A DNA stretch of 26,575 nucleotides from an uncultured Cellvibrio sp. (GTDB lineage Bacteria > Pseudomonadota > Gammaproteobacteria > Pseudomonadales > Cellvibrionaceae). A program made the translations under genes and the position numbers. The number at the start of each line of letters is the position of its first letter. The first letter of the stretch is position 1. This document shows positions 7,652-14,992 of this stretch, in pieces. The notes below the pieces were generated by a model. It did no database searches and had not been told where the DNA came from. It worked only from the letters and a program-made list of their open reading frames with translations. The stretch spans positions 1 to 26,575 of the forward strand of contig CAMLOU010000044.1 in assembly GCA_946481735.1 (NCBI GenBank). Direction: 5' to 3'.

Positions 7652-9811
7652 TCAGGCGTTGGCAATATTTTTTTCCATTTGTTCTTCGTTGACCGCCGGC
7701 TGGCGAATCGACACCAGCGTGTTGTGCGCTTCCGCGCGGAACTCCGGCAGGGTAAATACATTTACCCGCTCAAGCAGCGAACGCGCATGCACTTTCAGCT
7801 CATCGGTTTGCAAGCGCTGTTGCTCCAGTTCACTGTAAGTTTTTTCGGTCGATTCGGTAATTTGTGTCGCGCGGTCGCGCACCCGGTTGGCCATGTTGGC
7901 CTGGTTAACCGAATTCACGGCGATGGATTTTACGTGGTTTACCAGTTGGCGCGTGGCCGCTTCGGTTTCGTGCATTCGCTGACCGGAATCTTCCGCCAGC
8001 TTGGTTCCTTCCGCCACCTGCGCAATCAATTTGTTCATGATGTTTACGGTGTCGGATGTCTCAACGCGGATGTTATTTACCATCGCAGAAATCTCTGACG
8101 TTGCACCCCGCGCGTTCTCCGCCAGCCGCTGTACCTCTTCCGCGACCACCGCAAAGCCCTTACCGGCTTCACCCGCAGACGCCGCGTGCATGCTCGCATT
8201 CAAGGCGAGAATATGAGTCCGTTCAGCGATGGTGTTAATCAGGTTAACAATACTGGTAATTTCCTGTGAACGATCGCCCAGGCGCTTGATCCGTTTTTCA
8301 GTTTCAGAAATGGTGCTACGAATAGTTTGAATACCTTCAACCGTTTCGGTTACCGAAGATTGGGCTTTGAGCGTGCTGTCAATCGCGGTGGACGCGATGC
8401 TGTTGGCAACGCGCGCCTCCTTGGCAATATCGCTCATGGTTTTCGCTGACTGATCCAGGGCCGCAACCGTCTCGGCAACCTGGGTACGCTCTTCTTCCGC
8501 GACCTCCATTACCGCACCGGATTGCGCCTGCAATTGATCCGAGATCGCATTGATTTTTTCTGAAGCGGCGCGCACCTGATGCAAGGTGCGGGCTGTTTCC
8601 GAGGTCAACAGATTCACCGCATCGGATACTGTACCGGTAACGTCCGCCGACACCGGCACCTTGATGGAAAGGTCTTTACGCGCAATCAAACCCAGCGCAC
8701 GGATCAAACCAATAATGGAGTTGTTGAGTGTTTCGTTTTCCTGGAATTTCTCTGCCAACACCTGGATACGCTCATCCAGCAAACGGTTAAAGGCGCGGCC
8801 CAGATTACCGAGTTCATCATTCGCGGTTATGTTTACCCGCGCCTTGTCGTTACCGCGGTTTTGTTGCGCAATAATGGATTGCATATGCCACAGCGGTATC
8901 ACGATACTGCGGTAAATCAGGAACAACCCGAGGGTGGTGCCGATGGCGGTCATAAACAACACGATGGCAAACATCCACTGCGCCACCGTGCGCTCACCTT
9001 CCGCCGCATCAATCCGGCGTTGCAGGTTTTGATTCATGGTCGTGCGATAGGCTTCCACTGCACTGACAACACCCAGGCTGGCGTCTTCCACCGTTTGTTC
9101 ACGCTCGGCTGCCGTCGCACGTCGGTCAATCATCGCCTCAAAACCGGTTGCATAACTTTCCGTAAGTGCCAATGCGCGTTGGGCGGCGTTGGCTGATAAA
9201 TCCAGTTGGCCGATAGTATCCCGCAGATTTGCAACGGCCGCCTGGAACGCGGCGGCATAACGTCCATCCCGCGTGCGCAGGAATTCTGAATAATGTAATT
9301 CTGTTTGCAGGATGCTATTCAACGCGGCCGGGTGGGTTTGCAATAGATTGCGTAACTGGCCGGCCAGTTCAGGCAGGGGTGTATTGATGGTTGATTCTGC
9401 GGTCTCCGCTTGCGCCAGGGCCGGAATGGTTTGCTCCACGGTTTCTGCGAACTGCTGATTAGCCGCTTCAATGCTGTCCTGCGCGGCCGCTGAATAAAAT
9501 TGGAAGTTCACTTTACCCAGGGCTTCCTGTGCCTGCCGCACCCCCTCTGCCGCCGCTAGCAGTTCCTGTGAATTTTCGACCTCACCACTCTGCATGGTCG
9601 ACAACAGGCGTGTCTTAAGCGCTTCGTGGGATTGCAACGCCAGGTTTAACGATTGCTCCGCCTGCTGGAACTGCTGGCGGGTGCGCTCCTGTTTGATATC
9701 CACACTGATCTGCGCGTAATAGGCCACGCCCATCAACACGAAGCCAACGATCAACCCGATCATCAGGCTACTGATTTTGTGGGAAATCTTAATTCCCGAT
9801 ACGTTTTTCAT
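7652..9811 (-). CDS. PilJ-like methyl-accepting chemotaxis transducer
   Basis: This 719-residue inner-membrane receptor has TM1 at about 16-35, a mostly helical periplasmic region of about 240 residues with no recognised ligand domain, TM2 at about 279-300, a HAMP domain (about 301-355), and a second HAMP-like segment (about 365-415). The long cytoplasmic coiled coil contains KRIKRLGDRSQEI and the hairpin tip region ILALNASMHAASAGEAGKGF then AVVAEEVQRLAE. The KRIKRLG..SQEI stretch is shared with Pseudomonas PilJ. The tip departs from the usual QTNLLALNAAIEAARAGE. There is no C-terminal CheR-tethering pentapeptide (it ends EKNIANA). The start ATG has GGAG seven bases upstream. It lies between a CheW gene and the kinase gene, so it should be the operon's dedicated receptor. 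Confidence 0.9.
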   Translation of the reverse strand: MKNVSGIKISHKISSLMIGLIVGFVLMGVAYYAQISVDIKQERTRQQFQQAEQSLNLALQSHEALKTRLLSTMQSGEVENSQELLAAAEGVRQAQEALGKVNFQFYSAAAQDSIEAANQQFAETVEQTIPALAQAETAESTINTPLPELAGQLRNLLQTHPAALNSILQTELHYSEFLRTRDGRYAAAFQAAVANLRDTIGQLDLSANAAQRALALTESYATGFEAMIDRRATAAEREQTVEDASLGVVSAVEAYRTTMNQNLQRRIDAAEGERTVAQWMFAIVLFMTAIGTTLGLFLIYRSIVIPLWHMQSIIAQQNRGNDKARVNITANDELGNLGRAFNRLLDERIQVLAEKFQENETLNNSIIGLIRALGLIARKDLSIKVPVSADVTGTVSDAVNLLTSETARTLHQVRAASEKINAISDQLQAQSGAVMEVAEEERTQVAETVAALDQSAKTMSDIAKEARVANSIASTAIDSTLKAQSSVTETVEGIQTIRSTISETEKRIKRLGDRSQEITSIVNLINTIAERTHILALNASMHAASAGEAGKGFAVVAEEVQRLAENARGATSEISAMVNNIRVETSDTVNIMNKLIAQVAEGTKLAEDSGQRMHETEAATRQLVNHVKSIAVNSVNQANMANRVRDRATQITESTEKTYSELEQQRLQTDELKVHARSLLERVNVFTLPEFRAEAHNTLVSIRQPAVNEEQMEKNIANA

Positions 9812-9859
9812 TGTGAGACTCCAGGATCGATTTTTAAAACAAGAATGCTTGCTGTGCGT

Positions 9860-10465
9860 TTACATCGAATACAGCGTATCGATGTGGCGAGCAATACCGG
9901 CATGGGCGCTCTCCGACTGACGGCGATTCGCCAATGCCAATAATTGGGTACCGAGTGATTCACCCGCGATGCGATAGTGGGTCACACCGCGTGCGAGAAA
10001 CGTATCCTCCACCAGAGATGCCAGGGCCGTGTCTTGCTCCAGGGTGTCGTCCGCAACGCGATCCTGATCGGCCAATTCGATAGAAACCGGTAATCGGTCA
10101 ATCAACAGCGCCACCGTTTTGTCACCCTTTCCGATACAAAACACATAAGGTTTGTGCGGCGCGGCAAGCGCCCATTCCTGATGCAATCGGTACACCGGGA
10201 CCAGAACGCCCCGCACATTACATAAACCCGCTAACACCGGCGGTGCATTGGGTATCGGCGCCACCGGCAAACCGGAAAAGACTTCGCAAAAGCAACTGGC
10301 CTTTACTACAAAATGCTTTTGGCCAATCGAGAAGCCGAAGTGTTGTTCACGGATAAGCTCCGCACCAAGGCGTTCCTGATCCGTTAACAACACCTTGTCG
10401 ACATCGGCATGTTGCAAGCGGGACAGAGCGTCAATTAGCGTCTGCTCAAGGGTGTTGATGTCCAT
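9860..10465 (-). CDS. PilI-like CheW coupling protein
   Basis: This is a 201-residue CheW-domain protein. After about 45 residues of helical N-terminus come FGFSIGQKHFVVKASCFCEV, PIPNAPPVLAGLCNVRGVLV (the CheW N-V-R-G motif, intact here) and PYVFCIGKGDKTVALLIDRL. It should couple the PilJ-like receptor to the ChpA-like kinase. The longer open frame back to 10507 would start at a TTG and overlap pilH; the ATG at 10465 (MDINTLEQ) is more likely, with only a weak GCGAGA upstream. Gene order pilG-pilH-pilI-pilJ-chpA matches the type IV pilus chemosensory operon of Pseudomonas. Confidence 0.85.
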   Translation of the reverse strand: MDINTLEQTLIDALSRLQHADVDKVLLTDQERLGAELIREQHFGFSIGQKHFVVKASCFCEVFSGLPVAPIPNAPPVLAGLCNVRGVLVPVYRLHQEWALAAPHKPYVFCIGKGDKTVALLIDRLPVSIELADQDRVADDTLEQDTALASLVEDTFLARGVTHYRIAGESLGTQLLALANRRQSESAHAGIARHIDTLYSM

Positions 10466-10493
10466 GCGCGGGATATCTCGCCGGGTTAAAAAA

Positions 10494-10856
10494 TTAGAGC
10501 GCTGCAATCGTGTCGATAATCTGGGCCTGGGTATAGGGTTTGGTGATCATGCCTTTGCCGCCTTGCAATTCACCCCACACGCGATCCGCGCGCTGGTTTT
10601 TGCTGGTGACAAACACGACAGGAATACTGGCAAGGTCTTTATCAGAGGTAATGTTGCGACAGGCCTGGAAACCATCCACACCCTCCATCACAACGTCCAT
10701 CAGGATGACGTCCGGGCGATAGGCTTTGGCTTTGTCGTAAGCGTCTTGTCCGTCGGTTGCGGTGATAACCTGGTAACCGGCGTCTGCCATAATTTGTTTC
10801 AGGTGCTGCAAGTCTACTGGCGAATCGTCCACGATCATGACTTTGCTGGGCTTCAT
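10494..10856 (-). CDS. pilH: PilH-like single-domain response regulator
   Basis: This 120-residue CheY-like receiver has the acidic pair D10-D11, phospho-acceptor Asp54 (VILMDVVMEGVDGF), Thr84 and Lys106. The segment DRVWGELQGGKGMITKPY corresponds to the D-K-V-W-G-x-R-Q-G stretch typical of PilH, which favours PilH over a generic CheY. In Pseudomonas, PilH opposes PilG in control of type IV pilus retraction and cAMP levels; whether that holds here is unknown. The start lies one base after the stop of the upstream PilG-like gene. Confidence 0.88.
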   Translation of the reverse strand: MKPSKVMIVDDSPVDLQHLKQIMADAGYQVITATDGQDAYDKAKAYRPDVILMDVVMEGVDGFQACRNITSDKDLASIPVVFVTSKNQRADRVWGELQGGKGMITKPYTQAQIIDTIAAL

Positions 10857-10857
10857 G

Positions 10858-11751
10858 TTACTTCTCCATGCTTTTTACGAGATGTTTTTGGGTGATTTCT
10901 TTGAATTCATTGTGATTGATCGGCTTGGTCAGGTAGGTATCACAGCCGGCCAAGATGCCTTTTAATTTATCGAACTTGGACGAGCGGCTGGTCAGCATAA
11001 TGACCGGCGTCGTCTTGTTGAGTGCGGAGCGGCGAATGGTTTTGCACACGCTGTAACCGTCCAGCCCCGGCATGACGACATCCAGAAAAATAACATCGTA
11101 TTTTTCCTGCTCGGTCGCTTTCACGGCCGCTTCGCCATCGGCAACCGAATCCAGGTGCGCGTCCATACTGTCGAACTCGATAGTTAATTGGCGCCGTACA
11201 GCCAGGCTGTCGTCGGCCACCAGTACACGAATATTTTTTTGCCGCGCGTCCTGTTTGATTTGCGTGGTGGTGCCTATGGCTTTGATGTTGTGGACCACCG
11301 CAGAAGAGGGTTCCACTTCAGAGCCGATTTCAAATTCGGGGTAATAATGAAGGTGGCGGATCGTGAAATTGTCCAGGGTTTGCAACAATTTCGCCGGGTT
11401 GATCGGCCAGGGAATAACAAATTCGGAGGTACTTTTCTCGTCGGTGATTTTTTGCCCCAGCCGCAACACCGGTTTGCGCTTGTCGCGACTGACCGTGGCA
11501 GCATGACGTTGCCAGCACACAATCGCTTTGGGGTTGGATACATCCAGAACATGGATGTCAGAGTCAACTGCACGCGCCAATTCACTGGTGGATGCGACAT
11601 CATTGATGACAACCAGCTTATAGCAACGTTGACGATAACGGGTGATGCCAAAAACGCGTTCGAGTATTTCTATATCTCGTTCACTTGCTCCGACAACCGC
11701 AACAGAAAAGATCCTGCCGGGTGACTTCATTACAGATGCTTGAGCGGTCAT
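10858..11751 (-). CDS. PilG-like response regulator with an N-terminal degenerate receiver
   Basis: This 297-residue protein heads the chemosensory operon. Its C-terminal half (about 174-297) is a complete receiver: IRVLVADDS (D180-D181), FLDVVMPGLDGYS with phospho-Asp224, Thr254 and Lys276 in TKPI. The N-terminal part (about 14-130) has a receiver-like strand and helix rhythm (FSVAVVGASERD, HVLDVSNPKA, KPVLRLGQ, FVIPWPINPAKLLQTL) but lacks the acidic pair, and a Trp replaces the catalytic Lys before Pro. I read it as a pseudo-receiver. Classic PilG has a single receiver of about 135 residues. The frame is open to 11889, but the ATG at 11751 (MTAQASVMKS) has CAAGGATT about 10 nt upstream and skips an unlikely basic extension. 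Confidence 0.87.
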   Translation of the reverse strand: MTAQASVMKSPGRIFSVAVVGASERDIEILERVFGITRYRQRCYKLVVINDVASTSELARAVDSDIHVLDVSNPKAIVCWQRHAATVSRDKRKPVLRLGQKITDEKSTSEFVIPWPINPAKLLQTLDNFTIRHLHYYPEFEIGSEVEPSSAVVHNIKAIGTTTQIKQDARQKNIRVLVADDSLAVRRQLTIEFDSMDAHLDSVADGEAAVKATEQEKYDVIFLDVVMPGLDGYSVCKTIRRSALNKTTPVIMLTSRSSKFDKLKGILAGCDTYLTKPINHNEFKEITQKHLVKSMEK

Positions 11752-11861
11752 TTGATGATAATCCTTGCGCGAACGCAACGGTAAAAATAAAAATGCGCCA
11801 ATGTAATTCACTGCACTGGTAATGAGCAATTTTAGATGAGTGTTGCTCGGCGGCAATAAAA

Positions 11862-11891
11862 TTTTGCGCCTGAAAAAATAATGGCGCAAAA
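11862..11891. promoter_or_regulatory. Perfect 9-bp inverted repeat upstream of pilG-like
   Basis: TTTTGCGCC (11862-11870) and GGCGCAAAA (11883-11891) are separated by a 12-nt A-rich spacer, about 110 bp before the pilG-like start. It could be an operator for a dimeric regulator or a leader hairpin on the minus-strand transcript. Confidence 0.45.
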
Positions 11892-12152
11892 AATATCAAC
11901 CGCGATGATCCAAAAAAATCGCAAACTAATGCGTCAAATTAATGAAACTGACGAAAAACATCTCCTGACGGTCAAATTTTTTATCAAGCAAATTCATGCA
12001 CTTACCAACCCAATAAAAACCAGTTCACAAATTTATTTCCTTACGCCTTCGTGATTTTTTTAATTTCAAATTATTATTTTTTTTCGAAAAACATGAATAT
12101 TTAATCTATGGGAGCGCGAATGGAATAACTAGAATCCATAAAGAAAGCACCA

Positions 12153-12200
12153 CCGCTCCGGAAGGAGCTGGCGCTGTTTGATTTTGTTTTTTTATTTTTT
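12153..12200 (+). promoter_or_regulatory. Hairpin with GGAA tetraloop and long T-rich tract in the MHYT gene leader
   Basis: GCTCC (12155-12159), loop GGAA and GGAGC (12164-12168) form a stem that extends by two C-G pairs if T12169 is bulged. From 12177 to 12200 the sequence is almost all T. This resembles an attenuator or terminator placed directly before the AGAGGA ribosome binding site, although five bases separate the stem from the T tract. Confidence 0.4.
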
Positions 12201-12211
12201 AAGAGGATTTC

Positions 12212-12997
12212 ATGATGGAGATGGAAGCAAGTTACAACTGGTTTTTGGTCATTCTCTCATTTCTTGTTTCGGTCTTTGGTTCATTTACCGGCTTGCAAAT
12301 TACCAACGGAATGAAATCCTCCAAAACTGGCCCGTCAATCCCATGGATTATTGCTGCCGCGGTCTCCCTCGGTGGCGGCGCGATCTGGACCATGCATTTT
12401 ATCGGCATGCTGGCCTACCAGGTTCCGATGGATGTCGGTTATAAACCCGGCCTGACTTTCCTTTCCTTATTAATAGCCGTGGTCGCTGTGGGTATCGGTA
12501 TTTACATCGCCGTCAGCGGTAAATTGTCAATTGTGCGCTTGTTAGGTGCCGGCCTGTTTACCGGGCTTGCGGTAGCGTCGATGCATTACATCGGTATGGA
12601 AGCCATGGTGATGCACGGCGCGATGGTGTATGACAAAACCCTGGTCGGTGTTTCGCTGGCCATTGCCATTGTTGCCGCAACCGTTGCGTTATGGCTTGCG
12701 GTAAACCTGAAAGGTACCTTATTGATGCTCGGCAGTGCAGTGGTTATGGCCATTGCCGTGTGTGGTATGCACTACACCGGTATGGCGGCCATGTCCATGG
12801 TACATGACCACACCGCTGAACAAATCATCATCGAAAATTCCATGAGCCCGATGACCATGGGTCTGTTTATCTTTTGCGCCAGTATGTTCTTGCTGGTCAT
12901 CTGTCTGATTATGTCCTTGAACCAACTCAGCAATCGCATGGAAGAAGAATTGGGAGAAGAACCGGGAGACACACAAGACGCTTACGCCAAGACGTAA
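12212..12997 (+). CDS. Stand-alone MHYT-domain integral membrane sensor protein
   Basis: This 261-residue protein has about seven transmembrane helices and three copies of the MHYT signature: MHFIGM (61-66), MHYIGM (124-129) and MHYTGM (186-191). The Met and His residues of MHYT domains are proposed to bind a metal, probably copper, and to sense O2, CO or NO. In most known proteins the domain is fused to GGDEF, EAL or a kinase; here nothing is fused beyond a short acidic cytoplasmic tail (about 237-261), so a partner would be needed to pass on a signal. It starts ATG ATG with AGAGGA just upstream; the second ATG, at 12215, has better spacing. The hypX-like gene follows 62 nt downstream on the same strand, so the two are probably cotranscribed. 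Confidence 0.92.
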   Translation: MMEMEASYNWFLVILSFLVSVFGSFTGLQITNGMKSSKTGPSIPWIIAAAVSLGGGAIWTMHFIGMLAYQVPMDVGYKPGLTFLSLLIAVVAVGIGIYIAVSGKLSIVRLLGAGLFTGLAVASMHYIGMEAMVMHGAMVYDKTLVGVSLAIAIVAATVALWLAVNLKGTLLMLGSAVVMAIAVCGMHYTGMAAMSMVHDHTAEQIIIENSMSPMTMGLFIFCASMFLLVICLIMSLNQLSNRMEEELGEEPGDTQDAYAKT

Positions 12998-13059
12998 CGC
13001 TTTCGTTGTAAATCAAGCGCGCAAACATCTACTTTTGACCCACCTGGGAGGGATCTGCT

Positions 13060-14784
13060 TTGAACATTTTATTGTTTGCCTCAGCTTATAACGGGATGTG
13101 TCAACGGGTACATCGGGAACTGGAAGCAGAGAACCACCGTGTCTCTATCGAGCTTTCGGCCAACGAGGAGGTCATGCAGGAGGCGGTAGAACAATTTCAG
13201 CCAGACCTGATCATCTGCCCGTTTCTCAAGCACCGTGTGCCGGAAACCATTTGGCGGGAGCATTTGTGTTTGATCGTGCACCCCGGCATCGAAGGGGATC
13301 GCGGCCCCTCTTCGCTGGACTGGGCAATTGATATGGAGCGAGGCCACTGGGGCGTGACCCTGTTGCAAGCCGACGAGGAAATGGATGCGGGTGATATCTG
13401 GGCCACGCAAGACTTTCCACTTCGCGACGCACCAAAAGCCAGCCTGTACCGGCGGGAAGTCATCGCCACCGCAGTAGCCGGCATCAAAAAAATTCTGCTT
13501 GAGGCCATTCAAAAACCGGATTTTCGTCCGCGTCCACTGGATTATTCCAACCCGAGTGTTAAGGGAAAATGTTTACCGTTAATGCGCCAGGACTGGCGCA
13601 AGATTGATTGGCTCAACGACAACACGGCCACCATCGTTAAAAAAATCCATGCTGCCGATAGCTTTCCCGGTGTACTGGATGATATCGCCGGCAATACGGT
13701 GTATTTGTTCGGCGCACGCGCGGAGTACCGCAAAACCAGGGCCAAACCCGGTGAACTGATCGGTTACCGCGATGGTGCCGTGTGCCGCGCCACCCGCGAC
13801 GGCGCCGTGTGGATTCGCCAGATGAAGATGGCACAACACGGTGAGAGAACCTATTTTAAATTGCCGTCATTGCAAGTCATCACCCAACAATTCCACAACC
13901 CTGAATACTTTGAGCACCTGGGCGTGTTGGATTCGCAGGTTCAACAGGATATCACCACCGACATTAAAAATGGCGTTGCCTACCTCAGTTTCGATTTTTA
14001 CAACGGCGCCATGAACACCGAACAATGCATTGCCTTGCTGGCAAAACTGCGCGAGCTGCGAGCCCATGCCGATGTTCGCGTTATTGCATTGCTCGGTGGT
14101 GAAGATTTCTGGAGCAATGGCATTCACCTGAATTGCATTGAATCGTCCAGCGACCCGGCCCACGAATCCTGGCGCAACATCAATGCCATTGATGATGTGG
14201 TCCAGGAAATTATCAACATGGAAAATAAAATCACCGTCGCCGCCTTGCGCAACAATGCCGGCGCCGGTGGCGCCATCATGCCGCTCGCATGCGATTCTGT
14301 ATGGGCACGCGAGGGCGTTGTGCTGAACCCCCACTATCAAACCATGGGGCTGTACGGCTCTGAATATTGGACCTATCTGCTACCCAAACGCGTCGGCCAA
14401 CACCTTGCCCACGAACTGACCAGCCAATGCATGCCGATCCTGGCAAAAGCGGCCAAGGCTATCGGTATGGTGGACCAGGTATTGCCGGAAGATTGGGAGC
14501 TGTATCACCAGACACTGCAAAAAGCCTGTGAGGAATTAACGAAGGATGAGCTATTTTTTGCAACCCTGGAGCAAAAGCAACAACGACGAATCGCCGACGA
14601 ATGCGTGCAGCCCCTTGAGACCTACCGCTCCGCTGAGTTACGCCAGATGAAAGCAATCTTTGACAACCCGGACAGTGATTACCACAAGTTGCGTTACAAC
14701 TTTGTTCACAAGATCAGCTGCGGGAAAACGCCGGCTCGGCTTATCAATCACACGGCGAAGGAGAAGGTGTTGCAGATTGCTTGA
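13060..14784 (+). CDS. hypX: HypX homologue (formyl-transferase / crotonase fusion, CO synthase family)
   Basis: This 574-residue protein has the full two-domain HypX plan. The N-terminal formyl-transferase half has HPG (74-76), DRGPSSLDW (80-88), WGVTLLQADEEMDAGDIW (97-114) and a linker domain. The C-terminal crotonase half (about 310-520) has GGEDFWSNGIHLN, ESWRNINAIDD, NAGAGGAIMPLA, NPHY and GLYGSEYWTYLLPKRVG, with the conserved Glu and Tyr of the HypX acyl-CoA site. In known cases HypX takes the formyl group of N10-formyl-THF to formyl-CoA and releases CO, the CO ligand source for aerobic NiFe-hydrogenase maturation. No hydrogenase or other hyp gene is in the window. The start is an unusual TTG at 13060, set by GGGAGGG about seven bases upstream and by the family N-terminus (MNILLFAS). 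It is downstream of the MHYT gene. Confidence 0.92.
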   Translation: MNILLFASAYNGMCQRVHRELEAENHRVSIELSANEEVMQEAVEQFQPDLIICPFLKHRVPETIWREHLCLIVHPGIEGDRGPSSLDWAIDMERGHWGVTLLQADEEMDAGDIWATQDFPLRDAPKASLYRREVIATAVAGIKKILLEAIQKPDFRPRPLDYSNPSVKGKCLPLMRQDWRKIDWLNDNTATIVKKIHAADSFPGVLDDIAGNTVYLFGARAEYRKTRAKPGELIGYRDGAVCRATRDGAVWIRQMKMAQHGERTYFKLPSLQVITQQFHNPEYFEHLGVLDSQVQQDITTDIKNGVAYLSFDFYNGAMNTEQCIALLAKLRELRAHADVRVIALLGGEDFWSNGIHLNCIESSSDPAHESWRNINAIDDVVQEIINMENKITVAALRNNAGAGGAIMPLACDSVWAREGVVLNPHYQTMGLYGSEYWTYLLPKRVGQHLAHELTSQCMPILAKAAKAIGMVDQVLPEDWELYHQTLQKACEELTKDELFFATLEQKQQRRIADECVQPLETYRSAELRQMKAIFDNPDSDYHKLRYNFVHKISCGKTPARLINHTAKEKVLQIA

Positions 14785-14831
14785 CGGCAGCAGAGATGAG
14801 CAATTCGAAAGAGTGGCCTTTCTAATACGTT

Positions 14832-14932
14832 TTCCATGAAGGTGTGTGTTTCAAAAACGCGGTAAATACGTCCCTGTAGCTCCCTCACGTCATCCCTGAC
14901 GCGAGGGTTTTGAAACACACACCTTCATGGAA
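14832..14932. repeat. 101-bp element with perfect 25-bp terminal inverted repeats (MITE-like) and an inner hairpin
   Basis: The left arm, 14832-14856, begins TTCCATGAAGGTGTGTG and is perfectly complementary to 14908-14932. Between them is a second hairpin: CCCTC, A, CGTCA (14882-14892), loop TCCC, TGACG, C, GAGGG (14897-14907), with a single A-C mismatch. The inner hairpin runs into TTTT on the plus strand and could terminate the MHYT-hypX transcript. No target duplication is evident at the borders. It lies between the converging hypX and yqiB genes. Confidence 0.85.
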
Positions 14933-14992
14933 GACTCACATCACTTAAAGCTGCAAGCTTTCGCCGTACAAGAAAAATGAAAACAGTAGGGT

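Larger units (their letters stand above)
11752..12211. promoter_or_regulatory. AT-rich divergent intergenic region (chemosensory operon / MHYT-hypX)
   Basis: These 460 bp contain no convincing gene. They are much more AT-rich than the surroundings, as expected for divergent promoters driving pilG-like (minus) and the MHYT gene (plus). Two structured elements lie inside, a 9-bp palindrome at 11862-11891 and a hairpin plus T tract at 12153-12200. I could not pick promoter boxes with confidence. Confidence 0.6.

Noticed and set aside
12000..12211. c-di-GMP (GEMM) riboswitch before the MHYT gene
   Set aside because: The conserved CACGCACAGGGCAAACC element and the second-stem pattern are absent.
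13867..14340. 157-codon minus-strand frame inside hypX
   Set aside because: It lies opposite the crotonase domain, whose motifs are clear on the plus strand.
14832..14932. Possible integron attC site
   Set aside because: The size is suitable, but the arms are perfectly paired and the ends lack the RYYYAAC and GTTRRRY core sites, and no cassette array or integrase is nearby.
12998..14992. Hydrogenase maturation cluster around hypX
   Set aside because: No hydrogenase subunit, hypA-F or cofactor insertion gene could be found on either strand in the window.
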